Below, piece after piece: positions 9,373 to 16,915 of a DNA stretch of 64,000 nt (the stretch's first letter is position 1; each line of letters begins with the position of its first letter). The notes beneath the pieces were generated by a model. The model did not search any database. It had not been told where the DNA came from and worked only from the letters and a program-made list of their open reading frames with translations. The DNA is from Tessaracoccus sp. (GTDB taxonomy: Bacteria; Actinomycetota; Actinomycetes; Propionibacteriales; Propionibacteriaceae). The position numbers were made by a program, and so were the translations under genes. Where the stretch lies: assembly GCF_016714275.1 (NCBI RefSeq), contig NZ_JADJNP010000001.1, forward strand, positions 1,302,001 to 1,366,000. Direction: 5' to 3'.

Positions 9373-9831
9373 TCACCTTTCTGGAACTACTTCCGCCAAC
9401 GCTTCAAAGCTCGTCGAATATGAGCCGGTCAGCTCAATTTCCACGAGATCGGCGGGGCCGACGAATGCGCTGGAGACCGTGTCCACACCACACTTGATTT
9501 CGCTGCTCGACGCGGCCACACCGTCTACCCGTAAGACGTAGCTCATCGACGCGCCGCCCTGGCAGATCGCATGGACCAGATAGCGTTCAGAGTCTTCGGC
9601 TTCACCATTCACGGAACTTATCTCTCCTCCCACCACCCGCACATGCGCGATAGCGTCCTTGAAGAGATCTGGGATAGGCGGCACCGGAGTTACCGAACTG
9701 GGGGTAGGGGACACTTCACGGGAAGGTGACGACGTCGGAGGGTTGGGCGGCAACTCCGCGCTGCCACATCCGCACATCATCGCGAATGACGCGCACACGG
9801 CTACCACCCACAGACGGTTGATGCACGTCAC
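9373..9831 (-). CDS. small secreted or lipoprotein-like protein of unknown function
   Basis: This is a 152-residue protein I cannot assign. Residues 1-20 form a signal peptide (a positive start, then a hydrophobic stretch ending CASFAMMCGCGS). The cysteines could be lipidated, but neither fits a textbook lipobox, so a conventional secreted protein is also possible. A Pro/Ser/Thr-rich linker (about residues 25-55) follows, then a roughly 95-residue beta-rich domain with two further cysteines (HAICQGG and EIKCGVD) that could form a disulphide. Its base composition is clearly less GC-rich than its neighbours, as is the 280 bp upstream. It converges on hemQ with an 18-bp gap. Recent acquisition is possible. 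Confidence 0.7.
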   Translation of the reverse strand: MTCINRLWVVAVCASFAMMCGCGSAELPPNPPTSSPSREVSPTPSSVTPVPPIPDLFKDAIAHVRVVGGEISSVNGEAEDSERYLVHAICQGGASMSYVLRVDGVAASSSEIKCGVDTVSSAFVGPADLVEIELTGSYSTSFEALAEVVPER

Positions 9832-10114
9832 GAGCTAGTCTCCCAGTAATACCATCCTTCGGTACTACTCGGAGGGGGCAACGACCTCGGCTTGGGCAAC
9901 GCTCGCGAAGCGAGCAGAAAACCGCCGCGAGTGAGAACGCTACGCCACGAAGAGGAATGTGAAACACCTTGATCTACTCGTTAGTTAGTTAGTTAGGCAA
10001 TGGATCATCTACTACGCAATGTAGTTGCGAACAGCGACCGCGACTAGTCCCAGGTGAAAGTGTCAACTTTAAGCAACCCCGAGGCACATCCATACCCCTC
10101 AGGTGGGCCAGGTC
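9832..10114. other. lower-GC intergenic region with small repeats
   Basis: About 280 bp with no credible gene. It contains a short hairpin, GCTCGCGAAGCGAGC at 9901-9915, and a run of GTTA tetranucleotide repeats near 9974-9992. Composition is less GC-rich than anywhere else in the first 40 kb. The hairpin is not followed by a T-run in either direction, so I do not call it a terminator. Confidence 0.5.
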
Positions 10115-10705
10115 TCAGGACACGTTATGCGCCTGGAGGCGCCAGGCGCCGTGGGTGTAGAGCAGCTCCGAGTGGTGCGCGTTGCCGAGGCCGCCGAGCG
10201 CCCGGCCCTCGATGCCCAGCAGCGCATGGATCACCCGATTGAGCAGCAGCCCGTGCGCGACGACCAGCACCAACCCGCCCGCGTGGCGTTCCGCGATCTC
10301 ACGCATCGCGGGCACGCCCCTGGCGACGACCTCCGCGAGCGTCTCCCCCGTCGGTGAGCGCCGGAAGTCCTCGCCGTTGGCGTAGCGGCGGTCGTAGTCG
10401 GGGATCTCGGCCTTGACCTCGTCCCAGGTGCGGCCGGACCAGCTGCCGACGTCGATCTCCATCAGGCGTCGGTCCGTCACGATGTCGGCGTCCGGGCGGA
10501 TCAGCCGGGCCGTCTCCAGCGCGCGGCTGAGCGGCGAGGAGTACACGGCGTCGAACCGGACGCCGGTCAGCCGACGGCGCGCCGCCTCCGCCTGTTCGCG
10601 CCCTTTGGCGTTCAGCGGGATGTCGGCCTGGCCCTGGAACCGCCCGGTGGCGTTCAGGTCCGTCTGGCCGTGCCGCAGCATGACCAGCGTCGTCCCCTCG
10701 ACCAT
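10115..10705 (-). CDS. histidine phosphatase / phosphoglycerate mutase family protein
   Basis: This 196-residue enzyme belongs to the histidine phosphatase superfamily. The phospho-accepting histidine is in LVMLRHGQTDLNATGRFQGQ near residue 12, and the second catalytic histidine is in VVAHGLLLNRVIHALLG in the C-terminal half. I chose ATG 10705 because AAGGAGAAG sits at the right distance upstream; a GTG at 10720 lies before that site. It follows rsfS and nadD in the same direction. In actinobacteria, members here are often annotated as glucosyl-3-phosphoglycerate phosphatase or general phosphatases; the substrate cannot be read from the sequence. Confidence 0.88.
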   Translation of the reverse strand: MVEGTTLVMLRHGQTDLNATGRFQGQADIPLNAKGREQAEAARRRLTGVRFDAVYSSPLSRALETARLIRPDADIVTDRRLMEIDVGSWSGRTWDEVKAEIPDYDRRYANGEDFRRSPTGETLAEVVARGVPAMREIAERHAGGLVLVVAHGLLLNRVIHALLGIEGRALGGLGNAHHSELLYTHGAWRLQAHNVS

Positions 10706-10735
10706 GGGCTTCTCCTTCACGCCTTCCTAGCCCTG

Positions 10736-11143
10736 TCAGATCCAGGCGGGCGTCTCCGCGTCCTCGTCGTCGTCGACCTCGGGGAGGTGGATGTCGAGCG
10801 GGAGCTGCGGGCAGTCCTTCCACAGGCGCTCCAGGTTGTAGAGCGTGCGCTCCTCCGTGTGCTGGACGTGGACGACGAAGTCGAGGTAGTCGAGCAGCAC
10901 CCAGCGGTTCTCGCGGTCGCCCTCGCGGCGCGTGGGCTTCAGCTTGTGCTTCAGCAGCTCCTCCTCGACGCCGTCGACGATGGCCCCGACCTGGCGCTCG
11001 TTGTTGGCCGAGGCGATGAGGAAGACGTCGGTGATGGCGAGCTGCTCGGACACGTCGAACGCGACGATGTTGCGGCCCTTCTTATCGGCCGCGGCCTGGG
11101 CGGCGACGAGCACCGACGCCAGGACGGTGTCAGGAACGGTCAT
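10736..11143 (-). CDS. rsfS: ribosome silencing factor RsfS
   Basis: RsfS (Iojap family) binds ribosomal protein uL14 on the 50S subunit and blocks subunit joining during starvation. The 135-residue protein has the family core AFDVSEQLAITDVFLIASA and the RWVLLDYLDFVVHVQ segment. The acidic tail PEVDDDEDAE is common in actinobacterial members. It overlaps the 3' end of nadD by 14 nt, so the two are co-translated. The nadD-rsfS-phosphatase order is the usual actinobacterial arrangement. Confidence 0.95.
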   Translation of the reverse strand: MTVPDTVLASVLVAAQAAADKKGRNIVAFDVSEQLAITDVFLIASANNERQVGAIVDGVEEELLKHKLKPTRREGDRENRWVLLDYLDFVVHVQHTEERTLYNLERLWKDCPQLPLDIHLPEVDDDEDAETPAWI

Positions 11144-11801
11144 CAGAGACTCCGGATCCGGGGGCCGGGTAGAGGCCCCGCTTTGCGATGTATTGAACGA
11201 TGCCGTCGGGCACGAGGTACCAGATGGGCTTGAAGTCGCGGACGCGCTCGCGGCACGCCGTCGAGGAGATCGCCAGCGCAGGCACCTCCAGCAGGGTGAC
11301 CGACCCGTTGGGCAGGTGCGAGAGGTCGCGCGCCGTGAGCGGGACGCCCGGACGGGTCACGCCGACGAAGTGGGCAAGGTCGAACAGCTCCTCCGCGCCC
11401 CGCCACGTGAGGATCTGCCTCAGCGCGTCGGCACCGGTGATGAAGAACAGGTCCGTGTCGTCGCCGCGCTCGGCCCGCAGGTCCTTCAGCGTGTCGACGG
11501 TGTAGGTGTCCCCCTCGCGGTCGATGTCGACCCGGGAGACGGAGAAGCGCGGGTTCGACGCCGTCGCGATGACGGTCATCAGGTAGCGGTCCTCGGCCAT
11601 GGAGACGTCGCGGTCGCGCTTCTGCCAGGGCACGCCGGTGGGGACGAAGACGACCTCGTCGAGGCCGAACTCGGCCGCGACCTCGGACGCCGCCACCAGG
11701 TGGCCGTGGTGGATGGGGTCGAACGTTCCGCCCATCACACCGAGGCGGTAGCGTCGCCCGTCACGCTCGGTGCGTGCGAGCGCCAGCTCTGTGGACGTCA
11801 C
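11130..11801 (-). CDS. nadD: nicotinate-nucleotide adenylyltransferase
   Basis: NadD adenylates nicotinate mononucleotide in NAD synthesis. The 223-residue protein shows the nucleotidyltransferase motif GVMGGTFDPIHHGHL near residue 20 and ISSTACRERV near the C-terminus, which corresponds to the ISSTxIR motif. The GTG at 11801 overlaps the stop of the 45-residue upstream gene as GTGA. A later internal start would remove the first 18 residues, which are not conserved family sequence, so the start is slightly uncertain. Confidence 0.95.
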   Translation of the reverse strand: MTSTELALARTERDGRRYRLGVMGGTFDPIHHGHLVAASEVAAEFGLDEVVFVPTGVPWQKRDRDVSMAEDRYLMTVIATASNPRFSVSRVDIDREGDTYTVDTLKDLRAERGDDTDLFFITGADALRQILTWRGAEELFDLAHFVGVTRPGVPLTARDLSHLPNGSVTLLEVPALAISSTACRERVRDFKPIWYLVPDGIVQYIAKRGLYPAPGSGVSDDRS

Positions 11802-11935
11802 TTCGAGTTCGGTCGCCCGGAGCCGAAGCCGATGACCCAGCCGAGCGCGAACAACAGGATGAACAGCGCAAGGGCGCCCATGACCCAGGTCGGCACATCC
11901 GGTGCCGAGGCCGCGGTCTCCAGAAGAAGGCTCAT
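11798..11935 (-). CDS. 45-residue single-span membrane protein
   Basis: This is a small gene with one clear trans-membrane helix (VMGALALFILLFALGWVIGF, residues about 18-37). A short N-terminus and a charged tail GRPNSK flank it. Its stop overlaps the nadD start (GTGA) and its ATG lies 29 bp after the proA stop, so it looks like part of the proA-nadD-rsfS transcription unit. Function is unknown. A small membrane protein between proA and nadD recurs in actinobacteria as far as I remember, which supports it being real, but I cannot confirm that here. Confidence 0.7.
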   Translation of the reverse strand: MSLLLETAASAPDVPTWVMGALALFILLFALGWVIGFGSGRPNSK

Positions 11936-11964
11936 GGCACGCGATCCTAGCAGCGGGCAGGCAC

Positions 11965-13206
11965 TCAGTCCCGGGTTTGCCCGTCTCCCTCGATGACGTA
12001 CTTGGAGCTGGTCATCTCCGCGAGGCCCATGGGGCCGCGGGCGTGCAGCTTCTGCGTCGAGATGCCGATCTCCGCGCCGAACCCGAACTCGCCGCCGTCG
12101 ACGAACCGGCTGGAGGCGTTGACCAGGACGGCGGCGGCGTCGACCTCTGCGACGAACCTCTCGGCCGCACGCCTGTCGGAGGTGACGATCGTCTCCGAGT
12201 GGCCCGTGGTGTGGGCGCGGATGTGGGCCAGCGCCTCGTCGATGCTGTCGACGACCTTGGCCGCCAGGTCGAGGGTGAGGTACTCGGCGTCGTACTCGTC
12301 CGGACCGGCAGGAACGACCGCGTCGGAGAAGGCGCGGGTCGCATCGTCGCCGTGGACGGTGACGCCCGCCCCGGCCATGGCCCGGAGCGCGGCGGGTAGG
12401 AAGCGGCCCGCAATGTCGCGGTGGACGAGCAGTGTCTCCGCCGCGTTGCACACGCTGGGCCGCTGCGTCTTGGCGTTCAGGAGGATGGTCACGGCCTGGT
12501 CGATGTCGGCGTCCGCATCGACGTAGACGTGGCAGTTGCCCGTCCCGGTCTCGATCACGGGCACGGTCGATCCATCGACGACGGCGCGGATCAGCCCGGC
12601 ACCGCCGCGCGGGATGAGGACGTCGACGAGCCCGCGGGCGCGCATCATCTCGCCGGTGACCTCGCGGCCGCCCTCGACGAGGTGCACGGCGTCGGGCGTG
12701 ACGCCTGCGGCCTCAAGCCCGCGGCGCAAGGCAGCGACGGTGACACGGTTGGTGTTGAGCGCCGACGACGACCCGCGCAGCAGGGCGGCGTTGCCGGACT
12801 TCAGGCAGATGCCCGCGGCGTCGGCCGTCACATTCGGGCGCGCCTCGTAGATGATGCCGACGACACCGAACGGCACCCGCACCTGGCGGACGCTGACGCC
12901 GTTGGGGAGGCGCCAGCCGCGCACCACGTCACCGACCGGATCGGGCAGGGACGCGAGGTCGCGCAGGCCCTGGACCATTCCCGCGACGCGCGCCGGGGTG
13001 AGCACCAGGCGGTCGACGATGGACTCCTCGGTGCCTGCCTCGCGCGCGGCGGCGACGTCGACGGTGTTGGCCTCGAGCAGCTCGGGCTCAGCCTCGGCGA
13101 GCGCGTCGGCCATGGCGCTCAACGCCTTGTCTTTCGCGGCACGGGTCAGCGTGACCAACTCGACGGAGGCCGCGCGCGCCGCGGCTGCCTGGCTCAGAAA
13201 CTCCAT
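11965..13206 (-). CDS. proA: gamma-glutamyl phosphate reductase
   Basis: ProA reduces gamma-glutamyl phosphate to glutamate-5-semialdehyde for proline synthesis. The 413-residue protein has family hallmarks: VPFGVVGIIYEARPNVT, the nucleotide-binding region LRGSSSALNTN, and the catalytic cysteine in RPSVCNAAETLLVH. I chose ATG 13206 (MEFLSQAAAARAAS). The open frame continues to 13251 but enters the perfect hairpin upstream and has no family sequence. proB is not adjacent in this window. Confidence 0.95.
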   Translation of the reverse strand: MEFLSQAAAARAASVELVTLTRAAKDKALSAMADALAEAEPELLEANTVDVAAAREAGTEESIVDRLVLTPARVAGMVQGLRDLASLPDPVGDVVRGWRLPNGVSVRQVRVPFGVVGIIYEARPNVTADAAGICLKSGNAALLRGSSSALNTNRVTVAALRRGLEAAGVTPDAVHLVEGGREVTGEMMRARGLVDVLIPRGGAGLIRAVVDGSTVPVIETGTGNCHVYVDADADIDQAVTILLNAKTQRPSVCNAAETLLVHRDIAGRFLPAALRAMAGAGVTVHGDDATRAFSDAVVPAGPDEYDAEYLTLDLAAKVVDSIDEALAHIRAHTTGHSETIVTSDRRAAERFVAEVDAAAVLVNASSRFVDGGEFGFGAEIGISTQKLHARGPMGLAEMTSSKYVIEGDGQTRD

Positions 13207-13252
13207 GGCCAGGAAGTCTACCGCGGTCCCGGACGCCGCTGCCGTGCACAAG

Positions 13253-13307
13253 TCTGCGTGGGCTGCATCAGCTGTGCCATGCGTACAGCTGATGCAGCCT
13301 ACGCAGA
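13253..13307. repeat. 23-bp inverted repeat between divergent proA and cbiD
   Basis: The arms at 13253-13275 and 13285-13307 (TCTGCGTGGGCTGCATCAGC...) are reverse complements over 23 bp with a single mismatch, around a 9-nt loop. It lies between divergently transcribed genes, so it is not a simple terminator for either, and no T-run follows. It could be an operator, an extragenic palindrome, or a structured RNA if transcribed with either leader. Confidence 0.8.
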
Positions 13308-13356
13308 TTTATGTTCGCGAGGGCGAGCTCTGGAGGCCCCCGATAGGGTTGGGTTC

Positions 13357-14460
13357 GTGACCGCGGGAGGACGAGAGGGCCAGCTCAGGTCGTCGGGGCT
13401 GCGCCCGGGGTGGACGACGGGGGCCTGCGCCACCGCCGCGGCAACGGCCGCGTGGGAGGCGCTGCACACCGGCGAGTTCCCGGACCCGGTGCGGGTCGCT
13501 TTGCCCAACGGGCAAGGTCCCGCGTTCGCGCTGACCCAGGAGGAACTCGGCGACGGCGTCGCGATGGCCGCCGTGCAGAAGGACGCGGGCGATGACCCCG
13601 ACGTCACGCACGGCGCCGTGATCCGCGCGCGTGTCTGGCGCGGCGCGCCGGGCTCGGGGCTGGACTTCCGGGGCGGACCCGGCGTCGGCCGGGTCACCTT
13701 GCCAGGTCTGCCGCTCGCGGTCGGCGAGCCCGCGATCAACCCCGGCCCTCGCAGGTACCTGGCCGAGAACCTGAGCCGCGCCTCCGCGCGCCTCGGCGTG
13801 GCCGCCGACGCCGTCGTCGAGATCTCGGTCGACGGCGGGGAGGAACTGGCGCGGCGGACCTGGAACCCGCGGATCGGGATCGTCGGCGGCATCTCCATCC
13901 TCGGCACCACCGGGGTCGTGGTCCCCTACTCGTGCTCGGCGTGGATCGACTCGATCCGCCGCGGGGTCGACGTCGCCCGCGCCGCCGGGTTGATGCACCT
14001 CGCCGGGTGCACGGGGTCGACGTCGGAGCGCGTCGCCGCGGAGCTGTTCGGGCTCCCGGAGCTCGCGCTGCTGGACATGGGCGACTTCGTCGGCGCCGTG
14101 CTGAAGTACGTGTCGCGCCACCCCGTCGACAGGCTGACGCTCGTGGGGGGCTTCGCGAAGCTGAGCAAGCTTGCCGCGGGCCACCTCGACCTGCACTCCC
14201 ACCGCACCGCTGTCGACACGACGCACCTGGCCGAGCTCGCCACCTCCGCCGGGGCCTCCCCCGAGCTCGCCGAGGAGGTGCGGTCGTCGAACACCGCGAT
14301 GGGCGCCCTCCAGAGCTGCCACGCCGCGGGCGTGCCGCTGGGCGACACCGTCGCCGCCGCCGCCCGCGCGGAGGCCGAGGGCGTCCTCCGCGGCGCCCCG
14401 GTGAGCGTCGACGTCGTATGCATCGACCGGGCCGGCGCCGTGGTCGGCACCGCTCGTTGA
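13357..14460 (+). CDS. cbiD: cobalt-precorrin-5B C1-methyltransferase
   Basis: CbiD is the C1-methylating enzyme of the anaerobic (early cobalt insertion) corrinoid pathway. The 367-residue protein begins its family region with LRPGWTTGACATAAATAA and contains VGEPAINPGPRRYLAEN and IVGGISILGTTGVVVPYS. The GTG at 13357 is the first start with family-like sequence; the much longer open frame upstream is antisense to proA. Unlike most corrinoid genes of the window it stands alone, with no cobalamin riboswitch before it that I can see. Its presence, with CbiG and CbiX, sets the pathway type. Confidence 0.94.
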   Translation: MTAGGREGQLRSSGLRPGWTTGACATAAATAAWEALHTGEFPDPVRVALPNGQGPAFALTQEELGDGVAMAAVQKDAGDDPDVTHGAVIRARVWRGAPGSGLDFRGGPGVGRVTLPGLPLAVGEPAINPGPRRYLAENLSRASARLGVAADAVVEISVDGGEELARRTWNPRIGIVGGISILGTTGVVVPYSCSAWIDSIRRGVDVARAAGLMHLAGCTGSTSERVAAELFGLPELALLDMGDFVGAVLKYVSRHPVDRLTLVGGFAKLSKLAAGHLDLHSHRTAVDTTHLAELATSAGASPELAEEVRSSNTAMGALQSCHAAGVPLGDTVAAAARAEAEGVLRGAPVSVDVVCIDRAGAVVGTAR

Positions 14461-14515
14461 CCCGCGTCACATCCGTTCCTTGAGCTGGGCAACGGTGACG
14501 AAGGAGCCGCCGCCC

Positions 14516-14625
14516 GTGTCGCGCCGTGCTGAGCCGACGCGCGAGCGAAGCCGCCGTCGTGTCGAAGTAAAAGGTCCGCGACTGCGGGCAGGTACCCGCG
14601 GAAGGCGCGGGACCTTTCGACACGG
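14516..14625. repeat. dispersed repeat with nested inverted repeats
   Basis: The first part (GTGTCGCGCCGTGCTGAGCCG...) recurs near 27335-27396. CGTGTCGAA...AGGTCC on the left pairs with GGACCTTTCGACACG on the right, and an inner GCGGG...CCCGC hairpin lies between. It sits in the 230-bp gap between cbiD and the radical SAM gene. It belongs to the same broad repeat family seen at 16699, 26546, 28813 and 41561. Confidence 0.7.
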
Positions 14626-14678
14626 TTGCGATCGACTTCGTCGATGCGCCCGGCTCAAGGAGCGGGAACTACGCTCAG

Positions 14679-14691
14679 TAGTATCGACTCA
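14679..14691 (+). promoter_or_regulatory. probable -10 element of a leaderless radical SAM transcript
   Basis: TAGTAT at 14679-14684 lies 6 nt before the ATG at 14691. No Shine-Dalgarno sequence separates them, so the transcript would begin at or beside the start codon. Leaderless mRNAs are common in actinobacteria. No good -35 box is visible. Confidence 0.5.
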
Positions 14692-16013
14692 TGAGCCCTC
14701 ATCCTGGCGTCCACCCCGGCCATCCCGGCGGACATCCCGGTCACCCCGGCGCCGCCGAGCACCCGCATCTGGCCCGCAAGGGCGTGGTGCGCACGCTGCA
14801 TCACGACCCCGGCGAGCGCCCGCACGTGCTGGTGTGGGAGGTCACCCGAGCGTGTCAGCTCGCGTGCCGCCACTGCCGCGCCGACGCGTTCACTAAGGCC
14901 GACCCGCGCCAGCTCACCACCGAGCAGGGAAAGGCGCTGCTCGACGACTTCGCGTCGTACGGCACGCCCCGACCCATCGTCATCCTCTCGGGCGGCGACG
15001 CGTTCGAGCGCGACGACCTCGAAGAGCTGATCGCCTACGGCACCTCGATCGGGCTGCCGATGGCTCTGTCACCGTCGGTGACCCCGCTGCTCACCGACGA
15101 GCGCCTCGCGTCCGTGCGCGCAGCCGGCGTCAAGGCGTTCTCCATCTCGCTCGACGGCGCCACCGCGGAGACGCACGACTCGTTCCGCGGCATCGACGGC
15201 ACCTTCGCCGACTCCTTGGAGGCGGCAAAGCTCGTCGTGGGTCACGGGTTCCGGTTCCAGGTGAACACCACCATCTGCCGCAACAACCTGCGCGAGCTGC
15301 CCGAGATCCTCGCGACCGTGAAGTCGATGGGCGCCTGGATGTGGTACCTCCTCTTCCTCGTTCCCATGGGCCGCGGCTCGAACCTGGAGCCCCTGACACC
15401 CGAGGAGATGGAGGACGTCCTGCACTGGCTGCACGACGTCTCGGACCGGATCGCGATCAAGGTGACAGAGGCCCCGAACTACCGCCGCGTCGCCATCCAG
15501 CGCGACGACGCCCGTGCCGCCGGCGAGCCCATGCCCCCGACCGGCGAGCTGCACGCCTGGCTGATGGCCGAGACTGACCGACTGCTCGGCGAGGTGACCG
15601 AGCGCCGCCCGCCCCGACCGCCGATCGGCGTGAACTCCGGGCGCGGCTTCGCGTTCGTCGATCACATCGGCGACGTCTATCCCTCGGGCTTCCTGCCGTA
15701 CAAGTGCGGCTCGGTGAAGGAGAAGCCCTTCCCGGAGATCTACGCCGAGGCGCCGATGATGAAGGCGCTGCGCGACCCCGCGAGCTACTCCGGCAAGTGC
15801 GGGGTCTGCGAGTTCAACTGGATCTGCGGCGGCTCCCGCGCCCGCGCGCACGCCATGCTCGGCGATCCCCTGGCCTCGGACCCCACCTGCATCTGGCAGC
15901 CGACGGCCACCCGCACAGAGGTTTGGCATACTTCGCCCCATGTCGGTGTCCCAGCTGTCGACGAGCAGCCAGAACTACCTCAAGGCCGTATGGAGCCTGG
16001 GCGAGTGGTCTGA
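14691..16013 (+). CDS. radical SAM/SPASM protein with His-rich N-terminus
   Basis: This is a 440-residue radical SAM enzyme. The first 25 residues are a His-Pro-Gly repeat (HPGVHPGHPGGHPGHPG) that could bind metal. The [4Fe-4S]/SAM motif CQLACRHC follows at about residue 55. A C-terminal SPASM-like set of cysteines (CGSVKEK, CGVCEFNWICGGSR, and a final C) would hold auxiliary clusters. Overall it resembles an actinobacterial family I remember as TIGR04053, related to AhbD/PqqE-like maturases. The substrate is unknown; a role with haem or a metal cofactor is suggested only by its location. Its last 74 nt overlap the start of the metal-dependent repressor gene in another frame. Confidence 0.85.
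   Translation: MSPHPGVHPGHPGGHPGHPGAAEHPHLARKGVVRTLHHDPGERPHVLVWEVTRACQLACRHCRADAFTKADPRQLTTEQGKALLDDFASYGTPRPIVILSGGDAFERDDLEELIAYGTSIGLPMALSPSVTPLLTDERLASVRAAGVKAFSISLDGATAETHDSFRGIDGTFADSLEAAKLVVGHGFRFQVNTTICRNNLRELPEILATVKSMGAWMWYLLFLVPMGRGSNLEPLTPEEMEDVLHWLHDVSDRIAIKVTEAPNYRRVAIQRDDARAAGEPMPPTGELHAWLMAETDRLLGEVTERRPPRPPIGVNSGRGFAFVDHIGDVYPSGFLPYKCGSVKEKPFPEIYAEAPMMKALRDPASYSGKCGVCEFNWICGGSRARAHAMLGDPLASDPTCIWQPTATRTEVWHTSPHVGVPAVDEQPELPQGRMEPGRVV
15927..15940 (+). promoter_or_regulatory. probable -10 element for the leaderless repressor gene
   Basis: CATACT at 15927-15932 lies 7 nt before the ATG at 15940, inside the radical SAM coding region. No ribosome-binding site is visible. This suggests the repressor gene has its own leaderless promoter and does not rely only on read-through. 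Confidence 0.4.
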
Positions 16014-16620
16014 CGCCCCCGTCACGGCGTCGACGCTGGCCGCACGGGTCGGCGTCAGGCTCTCGAGCGCTTCAGACGCGATCCGCAGGCTGACCGATCA
16101 AGGCCTCCTCGAGCACATGCCGTACGGCGCGGTCGCGTTGACGGCGGACGGACGGTCCCACGCCGTTGCGATGGTCCGCCGGCACCGGCTGATCGAGACG
16201 TTCCTCGTCGAGGTGCTGGGCTACCGCTGGGATCAGGTGCACGACGAGGCCGAGCATCTGGAACACGCGGTGTCGGACTTCATGATCGACCGAATCGACG
16301 AGCACCTCGGACACCCCACGCGAGACCCTCACGGCGACCCGATCCCCGCCGCTGACGGTCGGGTGACGCGCCCCGACGCCGTCCCGCTGGTCGAGGTCGC
16401 GCCCGGAGCCCGCGTGCGGGTGGAGCGGATCGCGGACACCGACCCCGACCTGCTGCAGTACTTCGCGGAGCGCGGGATCGGCGTCGGCGCAACCCTCCTG
16501 ACCAGGCCGGGCCCCCCGTACTCGGACGCGATCGAGATCCTGATCGACGACGACGGCGTCGCGCTCGGTCCGACGGCGGCGGCGTCGGTGTGGGTGTCGG
16601 TCGATCTAGCCGCTGGTTGA
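15940..16620 (+). CDS. mntR: DtxR/MntR-family metal-dependent transcriptional repressor
   Basis: This 226-residue regulator has an N-terminal winged helix (YLKAVWSLGEW, then TLAARVGVRLSSASDAIRRL), a helical dimerisation and metal-binding region (EHLEHAVSDFMIDRIDEHLG, with the usual Glu/His ligands), and a C-terminal FeoA/SH3-like domain from about residue 145. Such proteins bind Mn2+ or Fe2+ and repress uptake genes. The neighbouring metal ABC operon has a perfect palindrome before its first gene, which is the natural target. Whether it senses manganese or iron cannot be decided from the sequence; mntR is a working name. Confidence 0.9.
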   Translation: MSVSQLSTSSQNYLKAVWSLGEWSDAPVTASTLAARVGVRLSSASDAIRRLTDQGLLEHMPYGAVALTADGRSHAVAMVRRHRLIETFLVEVLGYRWDQVHDEAEHLEHAVSDFMIDRIDEHLGHPTRDPHGDPIPAADGRVTRPDAVPLVEVAPGARVRVERIADTDPDLLQYFAERGIGVGATLLTRPGPPYSDAIEILIDDDGVALGPTAAASVWVSVDLAAG

Positions 16621-16698
16621 CTACCGCTGGTCGAGCCGGACCCCCGCGCGGAGCGCCGGGTCCGTTGTCGTTACCAATGAACTGTCGGTGGCCGGCTC

Positions 16699-16741
16699 AT
16701 TGGTTTCGACACGCCGACTCGGCTGCGCCTCGTGCGGCGGC
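16699..16741. repeat. dispersed repeat copy (TTTCGACACG...GGCTCAACC)
   Basis: ATTGGTTTCGACACGCCGAC... to GGCGGCTCAACC is a copy of the short repeat found elsewhere in the window. It runs directly into the 29-bp tandem array that begins at 16742, which suggests the array expanded from the end of this element. It lies between the converging mntR and metal permease genes. Confidence 0.75.
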
Positions 16742-16915
16742 TCAACCAGCGGTCACGGCACTTCCGCAGGTCAACCAGCGGTCACGGCACGTCCGCAGCT
16801 CAACCAGCGGTCACGGCACGTCCGCAGCTCAACCAGCGGTCACGGCACGTCCGCAGCTCAACCAGCGGTCACGGCACGTCCGCAGCTCAACCAGCGGTCA
16901 CGGCACGTCCGCGGC
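16742..16915. repeat. six tandem 29-bp repeats at the permease 3' end
   Basis: There are six head-to-tail copies of a 29-bp unit (TCAACCAGCGGTCACGGCAC plus GTCCGCAGC), starting at 16742, 16771, 16800, 16829, 16858 and 16887. The middle copies are identical; the first and last carry one or two changes. There are no spacers, so this is not a CRISPR array. The last copy encodes the final nine residues and the stop codon of the leftward permease gene. Confidence 0.95.

Noticed and set aside
9901..9915. Rho-independent terminator
   Set aside because: The hairpin GCTCGCGAAGCGAGC is not followed by a T-run in either orientation.
16742..16915. Possible CRISPR array
   Set aside because: The 29-bp units are directly contiguous with no spacers, and no cas genes are present.
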